Source: CAKOTZ01 sp964489885 (GTDB taxonomy: Bacteria > Bacillota > Clostridia > TANB77 > CAG-508). From it: 64,000 bases of DNA. The notes beneath the pieces are model-generated. The model searched no databases. It was not told where the DNA came from and was given only the letters and a program-made list of their open reading frames with translations. Numbering within the stretch: position 1 is the stretch's first letter; each line of letters opens with the position of its first letter. Shown one piece after another: positions 24,427 through 33,291 of this stretch. The stretch covers positions 1 to 64,000 of the forward strand of contig CAZAZX010000008.1 in NCBI GenBank assembly GCA_964489885.1. Reading direction: 5' to 3'. The position numbers were made by a program, and so were the translations under genes.

Positions 24427-25264
24427 ATGAAAATAAATGAAGTTTTAGAGTATGGGTCGAAAAAATTAAATTCCTTATATGCTGATGCTAGAAATATGTC
24501 AAAACAGTTGCTAGCATTTATACTTGAGAAAGATACTACATATTTAAAAATTCATATTGATGAAGATATACAAAACGACAAAGTAGAAAAATATAAAATA
24601 GCTATAAATGAACTAATAGAAGGAAGGCCATTACAATATATAACTCATAGTCAAGGATTCATGGGGCTTAATTTTTATGTAGATGAAAATGTTTTAATAC
24701 CTCAACCAGATACAGAAATACTTGTTGAAGAAGTAATACATGTTTTAAAAGATATGGAAAAGCCGAGTATTTTAGACCTTTGTACTGGGAGTGGTGCAAT
24801 TGCAGTTAGTATAAAAAAATATATTAAAGATAGTTTAATTGATGCAACTGACATAAGTGAAGATGCTTTAATGGTAGCAAAATACAATGCAAAAAATAAT
24901 GATGTAGATATAAATTTTATTCAATCTGATTTGTTTGAAAACATTGATGAAATATATGATTTAATAGTTTCAAATCCGCCATACATTAAAACAGCTATAA
25001 TAGAAACTTTACCAAAAGAAGTAAGAAATGAGCCATATATTGCACTAGATGGTGGTAAAGATGGGCTAAAATTCTATACAAAAATTATATCAAAGGCAAA
25101 AGAGCATTTAAAACCAAATGGATATTTGGCTCTTGAAATTGGATTTGACCAAAAAAATGAAGTTATTAAACTTTTAAAAAATAATGGGTATGTAGAAATA
25201 TATTCTTTAAAGGATTATGGAAATAATGATAGAGTCGTTGTTCGGTAGAAAGATGGGTGATTAA
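24427..25264 (+). CDS. prmC: peptide chain release factor N5-glutamine methyltransferase PrmC; +1 shift at CGG near the end
   Basis: Methylates the GGQ glutamine of release factors RF1/RF2. N-terminal helical domain to about residue 75, then a SAM-binding fold with LDLCTGSGAIAVSI near 118 and the catalytic SNPPYIKT near 183. ATG 24427 follows an AGAGTG site. In the zero frame the gene stops at CGG-TAG (25243-25248) right after DRVV. Clostridial PrmC normally ends DRVV-hydrophobic-GR or similar; skipping the C of CGG gives VVVGRKMGD and a stop at 25262-25264, two bases before the whiA ATG. This is one of five +1 shifts at CGG in the window. Confidence 0.93.
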
Positions 25265-25266
25265 TT

Positions 25267-26125
25267 ATGTCATTTTCATCAAACACTAAAGATGAATTAA
25301 GTAAATTAAATAACTGGACAGATAAAGCTGTTTTAAAAGCAGAATTAAATGGATATTTTTTGACTACTAATGTAACATACAACTCAAGTGAAATATTATT
25401 TACAACTGAAAATGAATGTACAGCTAAAAGATATGCTAAAATATTACAAAACTTAAATACTGAATATGCAAAAGAAGAAAAGGGAAAGTTGTTTATTATT
25501 AAGCATTCTAAAATTGATAATTCTGAAGATATAGATATTGAAAATGATAATATTTTAGTTGCAGTTTTGAGAGGTGCATTTATGGCATCTGGCGCAATTA
25601 ATGACCCATTAAAAAAATATCATTTAGAAATTTTTGTTAAGTCCAAAGAAAATGCAAAATTTCTAATATATATTACTGAAAAGTTTGGAATTAATGCTAA
25701 ACTTTTGAAAAGAGAAAAAAACTATTCAGTTTATTTGAAAGAAGGACAAGCAATATCAAATTTGCTTGCATTGATTGGAGCAAATAAATCTGTTTTAGAT
25801 TTTGAAGAGATACGTGTAATGCGTGAAATGAAAAATAATGTAAATAGATTGGTTAATTGTGAAACAGCCAATTTAACTAAAATAGTAAATGTTGCTGTAA
25901 AGCAAATTGAAGATATTAATTATATAATTTCTAAAGGCAGATTTGATGAATTGACTGAAAATTTAAAAGAAATTGCTCAAATTCGCATAGAAAATCCTGA
26001 TATGAGTTTAGAACAAATGGGCAAACTACTTGAAAAACCTATAGGAAAATCTCGGAGTTAATCATAGGTTAAAAAGAATATCTGAATTTGCAGACGAACT
26101 TAGAAAGGTTGAAAAAGATGGCTAA
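25267..26125 (+). CDS. whiA: WhiA (DUF199) DNA-binding regulator; +1 shift at CGG
   Basis: Conserved Firmicutes and Actinobacteria regulator linked to division and sporulation. LAGLIDADG-like core, then a C-terminal HTH (IAQIRIENPDMSLEQMGKLL, LEKPIGKS). In the zero frame it ends at KSRS (26061). The family continues SGVNHRLRK; skipping the C of CGG (26053-26055) gives GVNHRLKRISEFADELRKV and a stop at 26123-26125, for about 285 residues, close to the normal end. The extended end overlaps the hemW start by 8 bases. The start is ATG 25267 after GGGTG. Confidence 0.92.
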
Positions 26126-27284
26126 ACATATTGGACTATATGTACATATTCCTTTTTGTAAAAGAAAATGTAATTACTGTGATTTTTATTCGTTTTCTAA
26201 TAAAAACGAGCTTATTATAGATTATATGAAATGTTTAATACAAGAAATTGAAGAAGTAGGACAAGGAATAGCTTTAGATAAGGAAAATGGCTTAAATGAT
26301 GGCGCAATAATTAACACAATATACATTGGAGGAGGTACACCTTCATATATAGATAGTAAATACATTCTAAATATAATGAATTCCATAAAAGATAATTATA
26401 TTTTAAATAAGCCTGAAGTAACAATTGAAGTTAATCCAGGAACTGTAAATGAGAATAAACTTAAGGAATATATAAACTGTGGAATTAATAGATGTAGCAT
26501 AGGATTACAGTCTTCAAATAATGAGTTATTAAATTTAATTGGTAGAATACATAATTTAGATGATTTTATGAATACATATAGTCTTGCAAGAAAGGTTGGA
26601 TTTAAGAATATTAATGTTGATTTTATGATTGGGCTCCCAAAACAAACAATAGCAGATATAGATGAAATGCTTGAATTAATTAATAAAATTGAGCCAGAAC
26701 ACGTGTCTGTATATTCATTGATTGTAGAGAAAGGAACAAAATTATATACACAAATAAATGATGGTAGTTTAATTCTTCCAAGTGAAGATGAAGAAAGAAA
26801 AATGTATTGGAGAGTTAAGAAAGGACTTGAAGAACTAGGTTTTGAACATTATGAAATTTCAAATTTTGCAAAAAAAGGTTTTTATTCAAGACACAATATG
26901 GACTACTGGAATCAAAAAGAATATATAGGAGTTGGAAGCGGAGCACATTCATATACAGATAATGTAAGATATTCTAACATTGATAATATTGAAGAATATA
27001 TTGAAAACTATAAAAAAAGCAAACAAGAAGACAATATTATTTTTCATGAAAAACAAAATGTAGATTCTAAGATGAAAGAATATATGATACTTGGTTTTAG
27101 AAAAATTAAAGGAATTGAATTTCAAGAATTTAAAAATAAATTTGGGATTGATTTAAGAGATGTTTATAAGAATGAGATAGCAAAACTAAAAAAATACGAA
27201 CTAATTGAAACTAATGAAAGTAGTATATTTTTATCAGATAAGGGTATAGACTTGGCAAATATTGTTTGGGAGGAATTTGTATAA
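26118..27284 (+). CDS. hemW: HemW, radical SAM heme chaperone (CPO-III-like)
   Basis: 388 residues. HIPFCKRKCNYCDFYS near 9-24 gives the CxxxCxxC cluster motif in the HemW arrangement, then YIGGGTPSYI near 78 and SIGLQSSNNE near 140. HemW binds heme and a 4Fe-4S cluster; true coproporphyrinogen dehydrogenase HemN has a further N-terminal motif absent here. I chose ATG 26118 (MAKHIGLYVHIPF); a TTG at 26088 is in frame but inside the extended whiA. Confidence 0.93.
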   Translation: MAKHIGLYVHIPFCKRKCNYCDFYSFSNKNELIIDYMKCLIQEIEEVGQGIALDKENGLNDGAIINTIYIGGGTPSYIDSKYILNIMNSIKDNYILNKPEVTIEVNPGTVNENKLKEYINCGINRCSIGLQSSNNELLNLIGRIHNLDDFMNTYSLARKVGFKNINVDFMIGLPKQTIADIDEMLELINKIEPEHVSVYSLIVEKGTKLYTQINDGSLILPSEDEERKMYWRVKKGLEELGFEHYEISNFAKKGFYSRHNMDYWNQKEYIGVGSGAHSYTDNVRYSNIDNIEEYIENYKKSKQEDNIIFHEKQNVDSKMKEYMILGFRKIKGIEFQEFKNKFGIDLRDVYKNEIAKLKKYELIETNESSIFLSDKGIDLANIVWEEFV

Positions 27285-27310
27285 AATTTGGGGGCTTTTG
27301 AAAGGAAAAT

Positions 27311-28231
27311 ATGCAAAAAAATATAAAATATTGGATTTGGATTTCTATACTTTCAGATAAAGTAAGTCTTTCAACACTTCATAATTTATATGAAAAATAT
27401 AAATCACCAAAAAGAATTTGGAAATTAGGAAAAAAAGAACTATTAAATTGTAAAGTAAATATAACAGAAATAAAAGAAATTTTAAAATTTGAATATAGGC
27501 AGAATATGGAAAATTATATATACTATATGCAGAAAAACAATATTAAAATATTAACTTTAAATGATGAAAAATATCCAAAAAAATTAAAAGAAATATATGA
27601 ACCACCTTTTGTACTTTTTGCAAAGGGTGATATTTCTTTATTGAATAAAAATTGTTTGGCAATAGTTGGCTGTAGACTTTGTTCAAGTTATGGAAGAGAA
27701 CAGGCTCAAAAGTTTTCTTACTATTTGTCAAGAAAGAATTTTGTAATTGTTAGTGGCCTAGCAAGAGGAATAGATACATGGAGTCATATAGGTTGCTTAA
27801 AAGGAAAAGGCAAAACAATTGCCGTTCTTGGCTCTGGATTAGATGTAATTTATCCACCTGAAAATAAGGGCGTTTTTGAAGCAATAGCTAAAAGTGGGCT
27901 TGTCATAAGTGAATATATAGTTGGAACAAAGCCAAGTCCAAAAAATTTTCCAAGAAGAAATAGGATAATTAGTGGACTATCAAAGGGAGTTTTGGTTATT
28001 GAAGCTAAGAAGAGAAGCGGAAGCTTAATTACAGTGGACATTGCATTAGAACAAGGCAGAGAAGTGTTTGCTTTACCTGGCAATGTTAATTCAAAAAACT
28101 CAGAAGGAACTAATGAATTAATAAAACAAGGGGCAAAAATAGTAACTAATATAGATGATATAATCGAGGAGCTTAATTGGACAAGGGGACGGTTCTCTTG
28201 TCCATCATCAATTGATGTAAAACAAAAATAA
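27311..28231 (+). CDS. dprA: DNA-processing protein DprA, C-terminus made of a REP repeat
   Basis: Loads RecA on incoming single strands in natural transformation. 306 residues; the Rossmann core includes VGCRLCSSYGREQA near 118, SGLARGIDTWSH near 148, VLGSGLDVIYPPEN near 175 and FPRRNRIISGLS near 214. Many DprA proteins carry a C-terminal winged helix; here, after IDDIIEELNW, the codons belong to a family A REP repeat (28179-28203) that ends the protein soon after. An in-frame CGG (28190-28192) lies in that repeat; a +1 shift there would stop at 28220 instead of 28231. The start ATG follows AAAGGA. Confidence 0.93.
   Translation: MQKNIKYWIWISILSDKVSLSTLHNLYEKYKSPKRIWKLGKKELLNCKVNITEIKEILKFEYRQNMENYIYYMQKNNIKILTLNDEKYPKKLKEIYEPPFVLFAKGDISLLNKNCLAIVGCRLCSSYGREQAQKFSYYLSRKNFVIVSGLARGIDTWSHIGCLKGKGKTIAVLGSGLDVIYPPENKGVFEAIAKSGLVISEYIVGTKPSPKNFPRRNRIISGLSKGVLVIEAKKRSGSLITVDIALEQGREVFALPGNVNSKNSEGTNELIKQGAKIVTNIDDIIEELNWTRGRFSCPSSIDVKQK
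28179..28203. repeat. REP-like repeat, family A, inside the dprA coding sequence
   Basis: Exact copy of the 25-bp palindrome at 3296. It is read in frame as WTRGRFSCP within DprA, so it inserted at or near the end of the gene and rewrote the C-terminus. Confidence 0.88.
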
Positions 28232-28312
28232 TAGAATATGTGTTGAAAAAAAATACATATTAGTGTAAAATTTTAGTATATTATTAATATAAACATTTGG
28301 AGGTAATTGTAG

Positions 28313-28367
28313 ATGCCAGAATGCTGTTAGAGGTATACCTTTTGAAAAAATAAAGCCATTAGAATAG
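28313..28367 (+). pseudogene. remnant of a DUF4160 gene with internal deletion
   Basis: GGAGG then ATGCCAGA, followed directly by a frame that reads NAVRGIPFEKIKPLE and stops at 28365-28367. MPE is a common DUF4160 start and the latter matches the usual end (W..ARNG.P..KIEPL). The middle of about 60 codons is gone and the two ends are out of frame. DUF4160 genes normally precede DUF2442 genes, and a DUF2442 gene follows here 10 bases later. Confidence 0.55.
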
Positions 28368-28377
28368 GAGGATTACA

Positions 28378-28683
28378 ATGTATATAATAGGTGATATTGT
28401 TTATGCAAATGGATATAATATTGAAAATGAAAAATTAAAAGTAAATAAAATAAAAGTAGTTTCTAATTTGTGTATGTTAGTATTTTTTTCAAATGGTGAA
28501 AAGAAAATATTTGATGCAACAAAAATATTAAAATATCCAGTATATAAAAAACTTGAAGATTTTAATGTTTTTAAAAATGCTACAATTGAAAATGGAATAA
28601 TTACATGGGATGATGGTAATATAGATATTGGAACGGAAACTGTTTATAAAGAAAGCTATAATTACGAAGAAGAAATAGCTTAA
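28378..28683 (+). CDS. DUF2442 family protein
   Basis: 101 residues. The C-terminal part, KILKYPVYKKLEDFNVFKNA then IITWDDGNIDIGTETVY, matches the DUF2442 pattern (P.F..L.D...F..v......I.W.nG.DI.PE.LY). It is a small beta-rich fold often paired with DUF4160, sometimes described as toxin-antitoxin-like. Its partner has decayed upstream. AGGAGG precedes ATG. Confidence 0.75.
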   Translation: MYIIGDIVYANGYNIENEKLKVNKIKVVSNLCMLVFFSNGEKKIFDATKILKYPVYKKLEDFNVFKNATIENGIITWDDGNIDIGTETVYKESYNYEEEIA

Positions 28684-28740
28684 TCAAATTGGGGACGGAG
28701 GATTTTTGCTTGAGCAAAAATCCTCCGTCCCCAATTGATT
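28682..28740. repeat. REP-like palindrome, family B, copy 1
   Basis: Long inverted repeat: AATCAA.TTGGGGACGGAGG and GATTTTTGC on the left, mirrored on the right, with a 4-base loop. It overlaps the DUF2442 stop codon. As RNA it would form a very stable hairpin. Family B shares the GGGACGG core with family A. Confidence 0.9.
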
Positions 28741-28874
28741 ATAATAAAAATATTGAGAAAATAACTACTTGCAAAATAAATTTATTATGGTAAAATACCA
28801 AATAGACAAAAAGATTGAAAAATAATTATAATTTTTCAGCTAGATATATATGACTTTGGAAGGGAACTGAAAAA

Positions 28875-29651
28875 ATGTACATAGATTTAGAAAAAGCAAG
28901 AAGAGAATTTTTAGATTATGCTAAAACATTTGATACAAGCATACCTAGAATAGATGGAAAAAGATGGCACTCATTAAGAGTAATGGATGATTCCAATAAA
29001 ATTGCCAAAATGCAAAATTTAAATACAGAAGACATAGAACTTGCAACATTAATAGGGCTATTGCATGATATTGCAAGATTTGAACAATATACGCAGTATC
29101 AAACATTTTCAGACATAAATAGTTTTGATCATGGGGATTATGGAGCAAAATTACTATTTGAAAACAATATGATAAAAAACTATATAGATACAGATAAATA
29201 TAATAGTATAATTGAAAAAGCAGTAAAAAATCACAATAAATTTACCATAGAAGAGGGATTAACAGATAGAGAAGAATTTTTTGCAAAACTTATAAGAGAT
29301 GCAGATAAATTAGATATAATTTATGAATCCGTTTATATTTTCTGGAAAGGTGAAGAAGAAAAAGTTATATCATCAAAAATAGATGAAGATGTATTAAATC
29401 AATTTTTAAATGAGAAACAAATAAAAAGAGAAAAAGGGAAAAAATATCAATATATAAACAAAATTATTAGTGTTATTGCATTTATATATGATATAAATTA
29501 TAAGGGAACATTTGAAATAATACACGAAAATGATTATATAAACAAAATTTTAGATAGATACAAATATAATGATTTACATACACAAGAGGAAATTGAAAAA
29601 ATTAGAAAAATAGCAAATGAATATATTTATGAAAAAATAAATATTAAATAA
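28875..29651 (+). CDS. HD-domain metal-dependent phosphohydrolase
   Basis: 258 residues. RWHSLRVMDDS near 32, GLLHDIARFEQ near 63 (HD pair), FDHGDYGAKL near 84 and KLIRDADKLDII near 137 give the full HD-superfamily metal site, as in predicted nucleotide phosphohydrolases of the HDIG/YqeK-like type. The substrate is unknown. It is flanked on both sides by family B palindromes and appears monocistronic. Confidence 0.82.
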   Translation: MYIDLEKARREFLDYAKTFDTSIPRIDGKRWHSLRVMDDSNKIAKMQNLNTEDIELATLIGLLHDIARFEQYTQYQTFSDINSFDHGDYGAKLLFENNMIKNYIDTDKYNSIIEKAVKNHNKFTIEEGLTDREEFFAKLIRDADKLDIIYESVYIFWKGEEEKVISSKIDEDVLNQFLNEKQIKREKGKKYQYINKIISVIAFIYDINYKGTFEIIHENDYINKILDRYKYNDLHTQEEIEKIRKIANEYIYEKINIK

Positions 29652-29673
29652 AAGAAAATCATTAAAAAATGAA

Positions 29674-29794
29674 TTAATCAAATAGGGACGGAGGATTTTT
29701 GCTAATTGGAAATAAGCAAAAATCCTCCGTCCCTATTTGATTAATTTGTTTACGGTTTTATTTAATTATTTTCCAATAAAGGCTTTAAAAAAAT
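29674..29794. repeat. left 120-bp direct repeat with family B palindrome
   Basis: Holds a perfect 32-bp inverted repeat (29672-29703 with 29715-29746, 11-base loop), then about 48 further bases. The whole segment recurs at 30469-30609 almost unchanged. The two copies bracket the DUF4258/YgiT gene pair. Confidence 0.88.
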
Positions 29795-29865
29795 AAAAAA
29801 ACATAGTTATGGAATTAAATTAAAAAATATGATAATATATAGAGAGAGAATAAAGTGAGGTGCTT

Positions 29866-30189
29866 ATGCAAAAATTAAATATTGAGAATATAAAAAAATT
29901 AGTTGAAAATGAAAAGATTAGATGGACTAACCATGTTATTATTAGATTGTTTCAAAGGAATATATCTGAAGAGGATATAAAAAAAGCCATTTTAAATGGT
30001 GAAATAATAGAGGAATATGAAAATGATTATCCTTACCCAAGTTGTTTAATATGCGGGATTAATTCAATTAATAAAGTATTACATATAGTATGCGGAGTAA
30101 GCAAGAACGAATTGTGGATTATTACTGCATATTATCCAGATAACGTAAAATGGGAAAATGATTTAAAAACTAGAAAGGAGATAAAATAA
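29866..30189 (+). CDS. DUF4258 protein, probable RelE/MqsR-like toxin partner
   Basis: 107 residues. WTNHVIIRLFQRNISEEDI then AILNGEIIEEYENDYPYPSC fits DUF4258, a small fold found beside YgiT-type zinc-finger genes. A final segment LHIVCGVS...LWIITAYYPD is typical. It likely acts as an mRNA-targeting or otherwise toxic partner, inferred from the pairing. ATG 29866 follows GAGG. It ends 1 base before the next gene. Confidence 0.75.
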   Translation: MQKLNIENIKKLVENEKIRWTNHVIIRLFQRNISEEDIKKAILNGEIIEEYENDYPYPSCLICGINSINKVLHIVCGVSKNELWIITAYYPDNVKWENDLKTRKEIK

Positions 30190-30190
30190 A

Positions 30191-30421
30191 ATGAATTGTT
30201 TTATGTGTAAAGGAGATTTGGAAAATAAAAACACAACTTTTATGGTTGAATTAGATAATTGCATTATTATTATAAAAAATGTACCTTCACAAGTTTGTAA
30301 GCAATGTGGAGAGGTATCTTACAGCAATGAAGTTGCAAAACAATTAGAAAGACTGGTTAATTCAGTAAAAAATACCATTACAGAAATTACTGTAATTAAT
30401 TATACAGAACAGGTTGCATAA
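30191..30421 (+). CDS. YgiT-type zinc-finger protein (MqsA-like N-terminus)
   Basis: 76 residues. CFMCKG at residues 3-8 and CKQCGE near 37-42 form the two CxxC zinc knuckles of YgiT/MqsA. The HTH half of full MqsA is absent. The standard partner of DUF4258 genes, probably the antidote. Coupled to the preceding gene by a 1-base gap and AAAGGAG site. Confidence 0.82.
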   Translation: MNCFMCKGDLENKNTTFMVELDNCIIIIKNVPSQVCKQCGEVSYSNEVAKQLERLVNSVKNTITEITVINYTEQVA

Positions 30422-30434
30422 AAAAATATTGTGT

Positions 30435-30459
30435 GGACAAGTGAAGTGCACTCTTGTCC
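30435..30459. repeat. REP-like repeat, variant with family A arms
   Basis: GGACAAG and CTTGTCC arms as in family A, but the core is TGAAGTGCACT. It lies between the zinc-finger gene and the right direct repeat. Confidence 0.75.
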
Positions 30460-30461
30460 AT

Positions 30462-30609
30462 AAACAAATTAATCAAATAGGGACGGAGGATTTTTGCTTA
30501 TTGGAAATAAGCAAAAATCCTCCGTCCCCAATTGATTCCTCCGTCCCTATTTGATTAATTTGTTTATGGTTTTATTTAATTATTTTCCAATAAAGGCTTT
30601 AAAAAAATA
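30462..30609. repeat. right direct repeat with nested family B palindrome
   Basis: Second copy of the segment at 29674-29794, with about 20 extra bases from a duplicated arm. A 29-bp outer inverted repeat (30462-30490 with 30537-30565) encloses a shorter one. It ends about 55 bases before the PBP gene. Confidence 0.88.
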
Positions 30610-30665
30610 CAAATTTATAATATAATATGGTACGTAAAACCATAAAAGTTTTTAAGGAGGCTTAA

Positions 30666-33254
30666 ATGGATACTAAAAATAAAGAAAAAAAACAAGGTAA
30701 AGAGAGCAAGGAAAAATCAAATAAAAAAACAAAAAAAGTTAAGAAACAGCATCCTAAATTAAAATTTATTATAAAAATAATAGTAACTTTATTAATTCTA
30801 TTAGTCTTAATTGGTGGTGGAATAGTTGCAGGAATATTTTATGGATTGTTTGGAAAAGAATTCCTAATCACAAAAAAGGATTTGGAAATAGCAAATACAA
30901 ATTCAAGTATTGTAGATAAAGATGGAAATATAATTGGTTCACTTGCAGGAGACGAAAGAAGACAGATTGTTACTTTATCAGATATGCCAAAGTATTTGCC
31001 TGATGCCTATATTTCAATAGAAGATGAAAGATTTAGAGAACATCATGGAGTTGATATTTTAAGAACTGGTAAAGCTGCAGTAAATTATATTATACATCAT
31101 GGTTCATCATCATTTGGTGGTAGTACAATAACACAACAGCTAGTTAAAAACATAACTAACGACAAAGATGATAGCGGAATGAAGGGTGTTATTAGAAAAA
31201 TTAAAGAAATGTCTAAAGCATATCAAATTGAGAAAATGATTTCAAAAGACCAAATATTAGAGTTATATTTGAATATTCTATTTGTTGGTGGACCTTCAAA
31301 CCACGGAGTTCAAATGGGGGCAAAATATTATTTCAATAAAGATGTTAGCGACCTAACACTTGAAGAATGTGCATTTTTAGCTGGAATTAACACATCTCCT
31401 AATGCATATAATCCATTTAAAGAAGAAAACCATGATAAAATAATGGAGAATATAAATAAAAGAACAAAAACAGTATTAAATAAAATGTATGAACTTGGAA
31501 AAATTAGTGAACAAGAAAAAAATGATGCCGAAGCAAAAGTCGATGAAGGATTAAAATTTGAAAAAGGAGAAACATTAAAAAATGCATATTCATATCATAC
31601 AGAAGCAGCAATTGACCAAGTTGTTAAAGATTTAGCAGAAAAGAACGGATGGGATCAAGAATTTGCTAGAATGAAATTACAAAGTGGTGGATATACAGTT
31701 CATACAACTCAAGATACAGCAATTCAATCTGTAATGGAAGAAGAATTTGCAAAAGACTCATATATAAAAAAATCAAGAACAATTAAACTAAAAGATAGTG
31801 AAGGTAATGAAACTGGAGAATATCAACATACACAAGCTGCAATGGCTATTATAGATTATAAAACTGGTAAGGTAGTTGGATTAGTTGGAGGGCTTGGAGA
31901 AAAAACATCTTCAGGAAATTTGAATAGGGCTACTCAGTCATTAAGACAGCCAGGTTCTGCAACAAAACCTATTTCAACAATTGCCCCTGCTGTAAATGAA
32001 AAGATAGTTACAGCTGGAACTGTTTACTACGATGGAAAAACAACTTTTGGTTCATATGACCCTAAAAATGATGGTAATAAATATTTAGGTCTTTTAACAG
32101 TAAGAGATGCAATTGCTCACTCACAAAATATGATACCATTAAAAATTATGATGGATTTAACACCAAGTAAATCTATAGACTATATGAGAAAAATGGGTGT
32201 TTCAACACTATATAAACACGGAGAAAATAAAACTAAGGATGACGAATCTTTACCAGTAGCAATAGGTGGTTTGTCTGATGGTATTAGCCCTTTAGAAATG
32301 GCAGGTGCCTATGGATGTATTGCAAATGAGGGCGAATATATTACACCAATATTCTATACTAGTGTCACAGATTCAGACGGAAATGTTGTATTAGAGCCAA
32401 AACAGGAAAAAAGAGAAGTAATTTCAAAAGAGGCTTCTTATGTTACAAAAAGTATTTTGACTCAGCCTGTAATTTCTGGAACAGCTACTTATTGTGCTAT
32501 TCCAGGAATGGATGTTTCAGCAAAAACTGGTACTACGAATGGAAGTAAAGATAGATGGCTTTGTGGATTTACTCCTTATTATTCTGCAGCTACTTGGTTT
32601 GGATATGACCAACCAGAAGAAATTGTTTGGTCAGGTAGAAACCCTGCAGGACAAATATGGTCAAATATCTTTAAAAAAATTCATAAAGATTTAGAAAAGA
32701 AAAATTTTGAAAAGCCAAAAAATATAGTTAATGTTACTATTTGTAAGAAAACTGGCTTATTACCTTCTGATAGCTGTTCTTCAACATATTCAGAAGTATT
32801 TATTAAAGGTACAGAGCCAACAGAAACGTGTGGAGGACATGAAGTGTTAAATATTTGTTCTGAGTCGAGGATGATTGCTTCTGAACAATGCCCAAATGTG
32901 GAAACAATTGAATTTTCTCCAAAGCCAAAAACTGAAATTAATCCACGTTGGAATACAAGCTATGGAAAAGAAGTACAAGATAAACCAACGGAAATTTGCA
33001 ATATTCATGGAGAAAGTGCTCCTGAAGAAAAACCAAAGGATGAAGAGAAAAAGCCTGACGAAAAAGAAGACAAAACGGAGAAGGAAAATAAGATAAATAC
33101 AAATACGACAAACACAACAAATACAACTACTGGAAAGAATGAAACAAATGAAACAACTACAGAAAATAAAACAGAAAATACAAATACAACAAAAGATAAT
33201 GGCAAAGAAAGTGAAAAAAATGAAAAAAATATTACAAGTGATGAAGAAGATTAA
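30666..33254 (+). CDS. class A penicillin-binding protein (transglycosylase/transpeptidase)
   Basis: 862 residues. Lys-rich cytoplasmic N-terminus, one membrane segment (about 35-60), GT51 glycosyltransferase with EDERFREHHGVD near 117 and GGSTITQQLVKN near 158, then the transpeptidase with active Ser in PGSATKPIS near 435, SQN near 485 and KTGTTNG near 620. The C-terminal 80 residues are low-complexity Glu/Lys/Thr/Asn. Polymerises and cross-links peptidoglycan outside the membrane. Start after AAGGAGG. A short 37-base gap leads to cysS. Confidence 0.95.
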   Translation: MDTKNKEKKQGKESKEKSNKKTKKVKKQHPKLKFIIKIIVTLLILLVLIGGGIVAGIFYGLFGKEFLITKKDLEIANTNSSIVDKDGNIIGSLAGDERRQIVTLSDMPKYLPDAYISIEDERFREHHGVDILRTGKAAVNYIIHHGSSSFGGSTITQQLVKNITNDKDDSGMKGVIRKIKEMSKAYQIEKMISKDQILELYLNILFVGGPSNHGVQMGAKYYFNKDVSDLTLEECAFLAGINTSPNAYNPFKEENHDKIMENINKRTKTVLNKMYELGKISEQEKNDAEAKVDEGLKFEKGETLKNAYSYHTEAAIDQVVKDLAEKNGWDQEFARMKLQSGGYTVHTTQDTAIQSVMEEEFAKDSYIKKSRTIKLKDSEGNETGEYQHTQAAMAIIDYKTGKVVGLVGGLGEKTSSGNLNRATQSLRQPGSATKPISTIAPAVNEKIVTAGTVYYDGKTTFGSYDPKNDGNKYLGLLTVRDAIAHSQNMIPLKIMMDLTPSKSIDYMRKMGVSTLYKHGENKTKDDESLPVAIGGLSDGISPLEMAGAYGCIANEGEYITPIFYTSVTDSDGNVVLEPKQEKREVISKEASYVTKSILTQPVISGTATYCAIPGMDVSAKTGTTNGSKDRWLCGFTPYYSAATWFGYDQPEEIVWSGRNPAGQIWSNIFKKIHKDLEKKNFEKPKNIVNVTICKKTGLLPSDSCSSTYSEVFIKGTEPTETCGGHEVLNICSESRMIASEQCPNVETIEFSPKPKTEINPRWNTSYGKEVQDKPTEICNIHGESAPEEKPKDEEKKPDEKEDKTEKENKINTNTTNTTNTTTGKNETNETTTENKTENTNTTKDNGKESEKNEKNITSDEED

Positions 33255-33291
33255 GTAAATTTAAAAATTACTTTTTAAAAGGAAGGATTTT

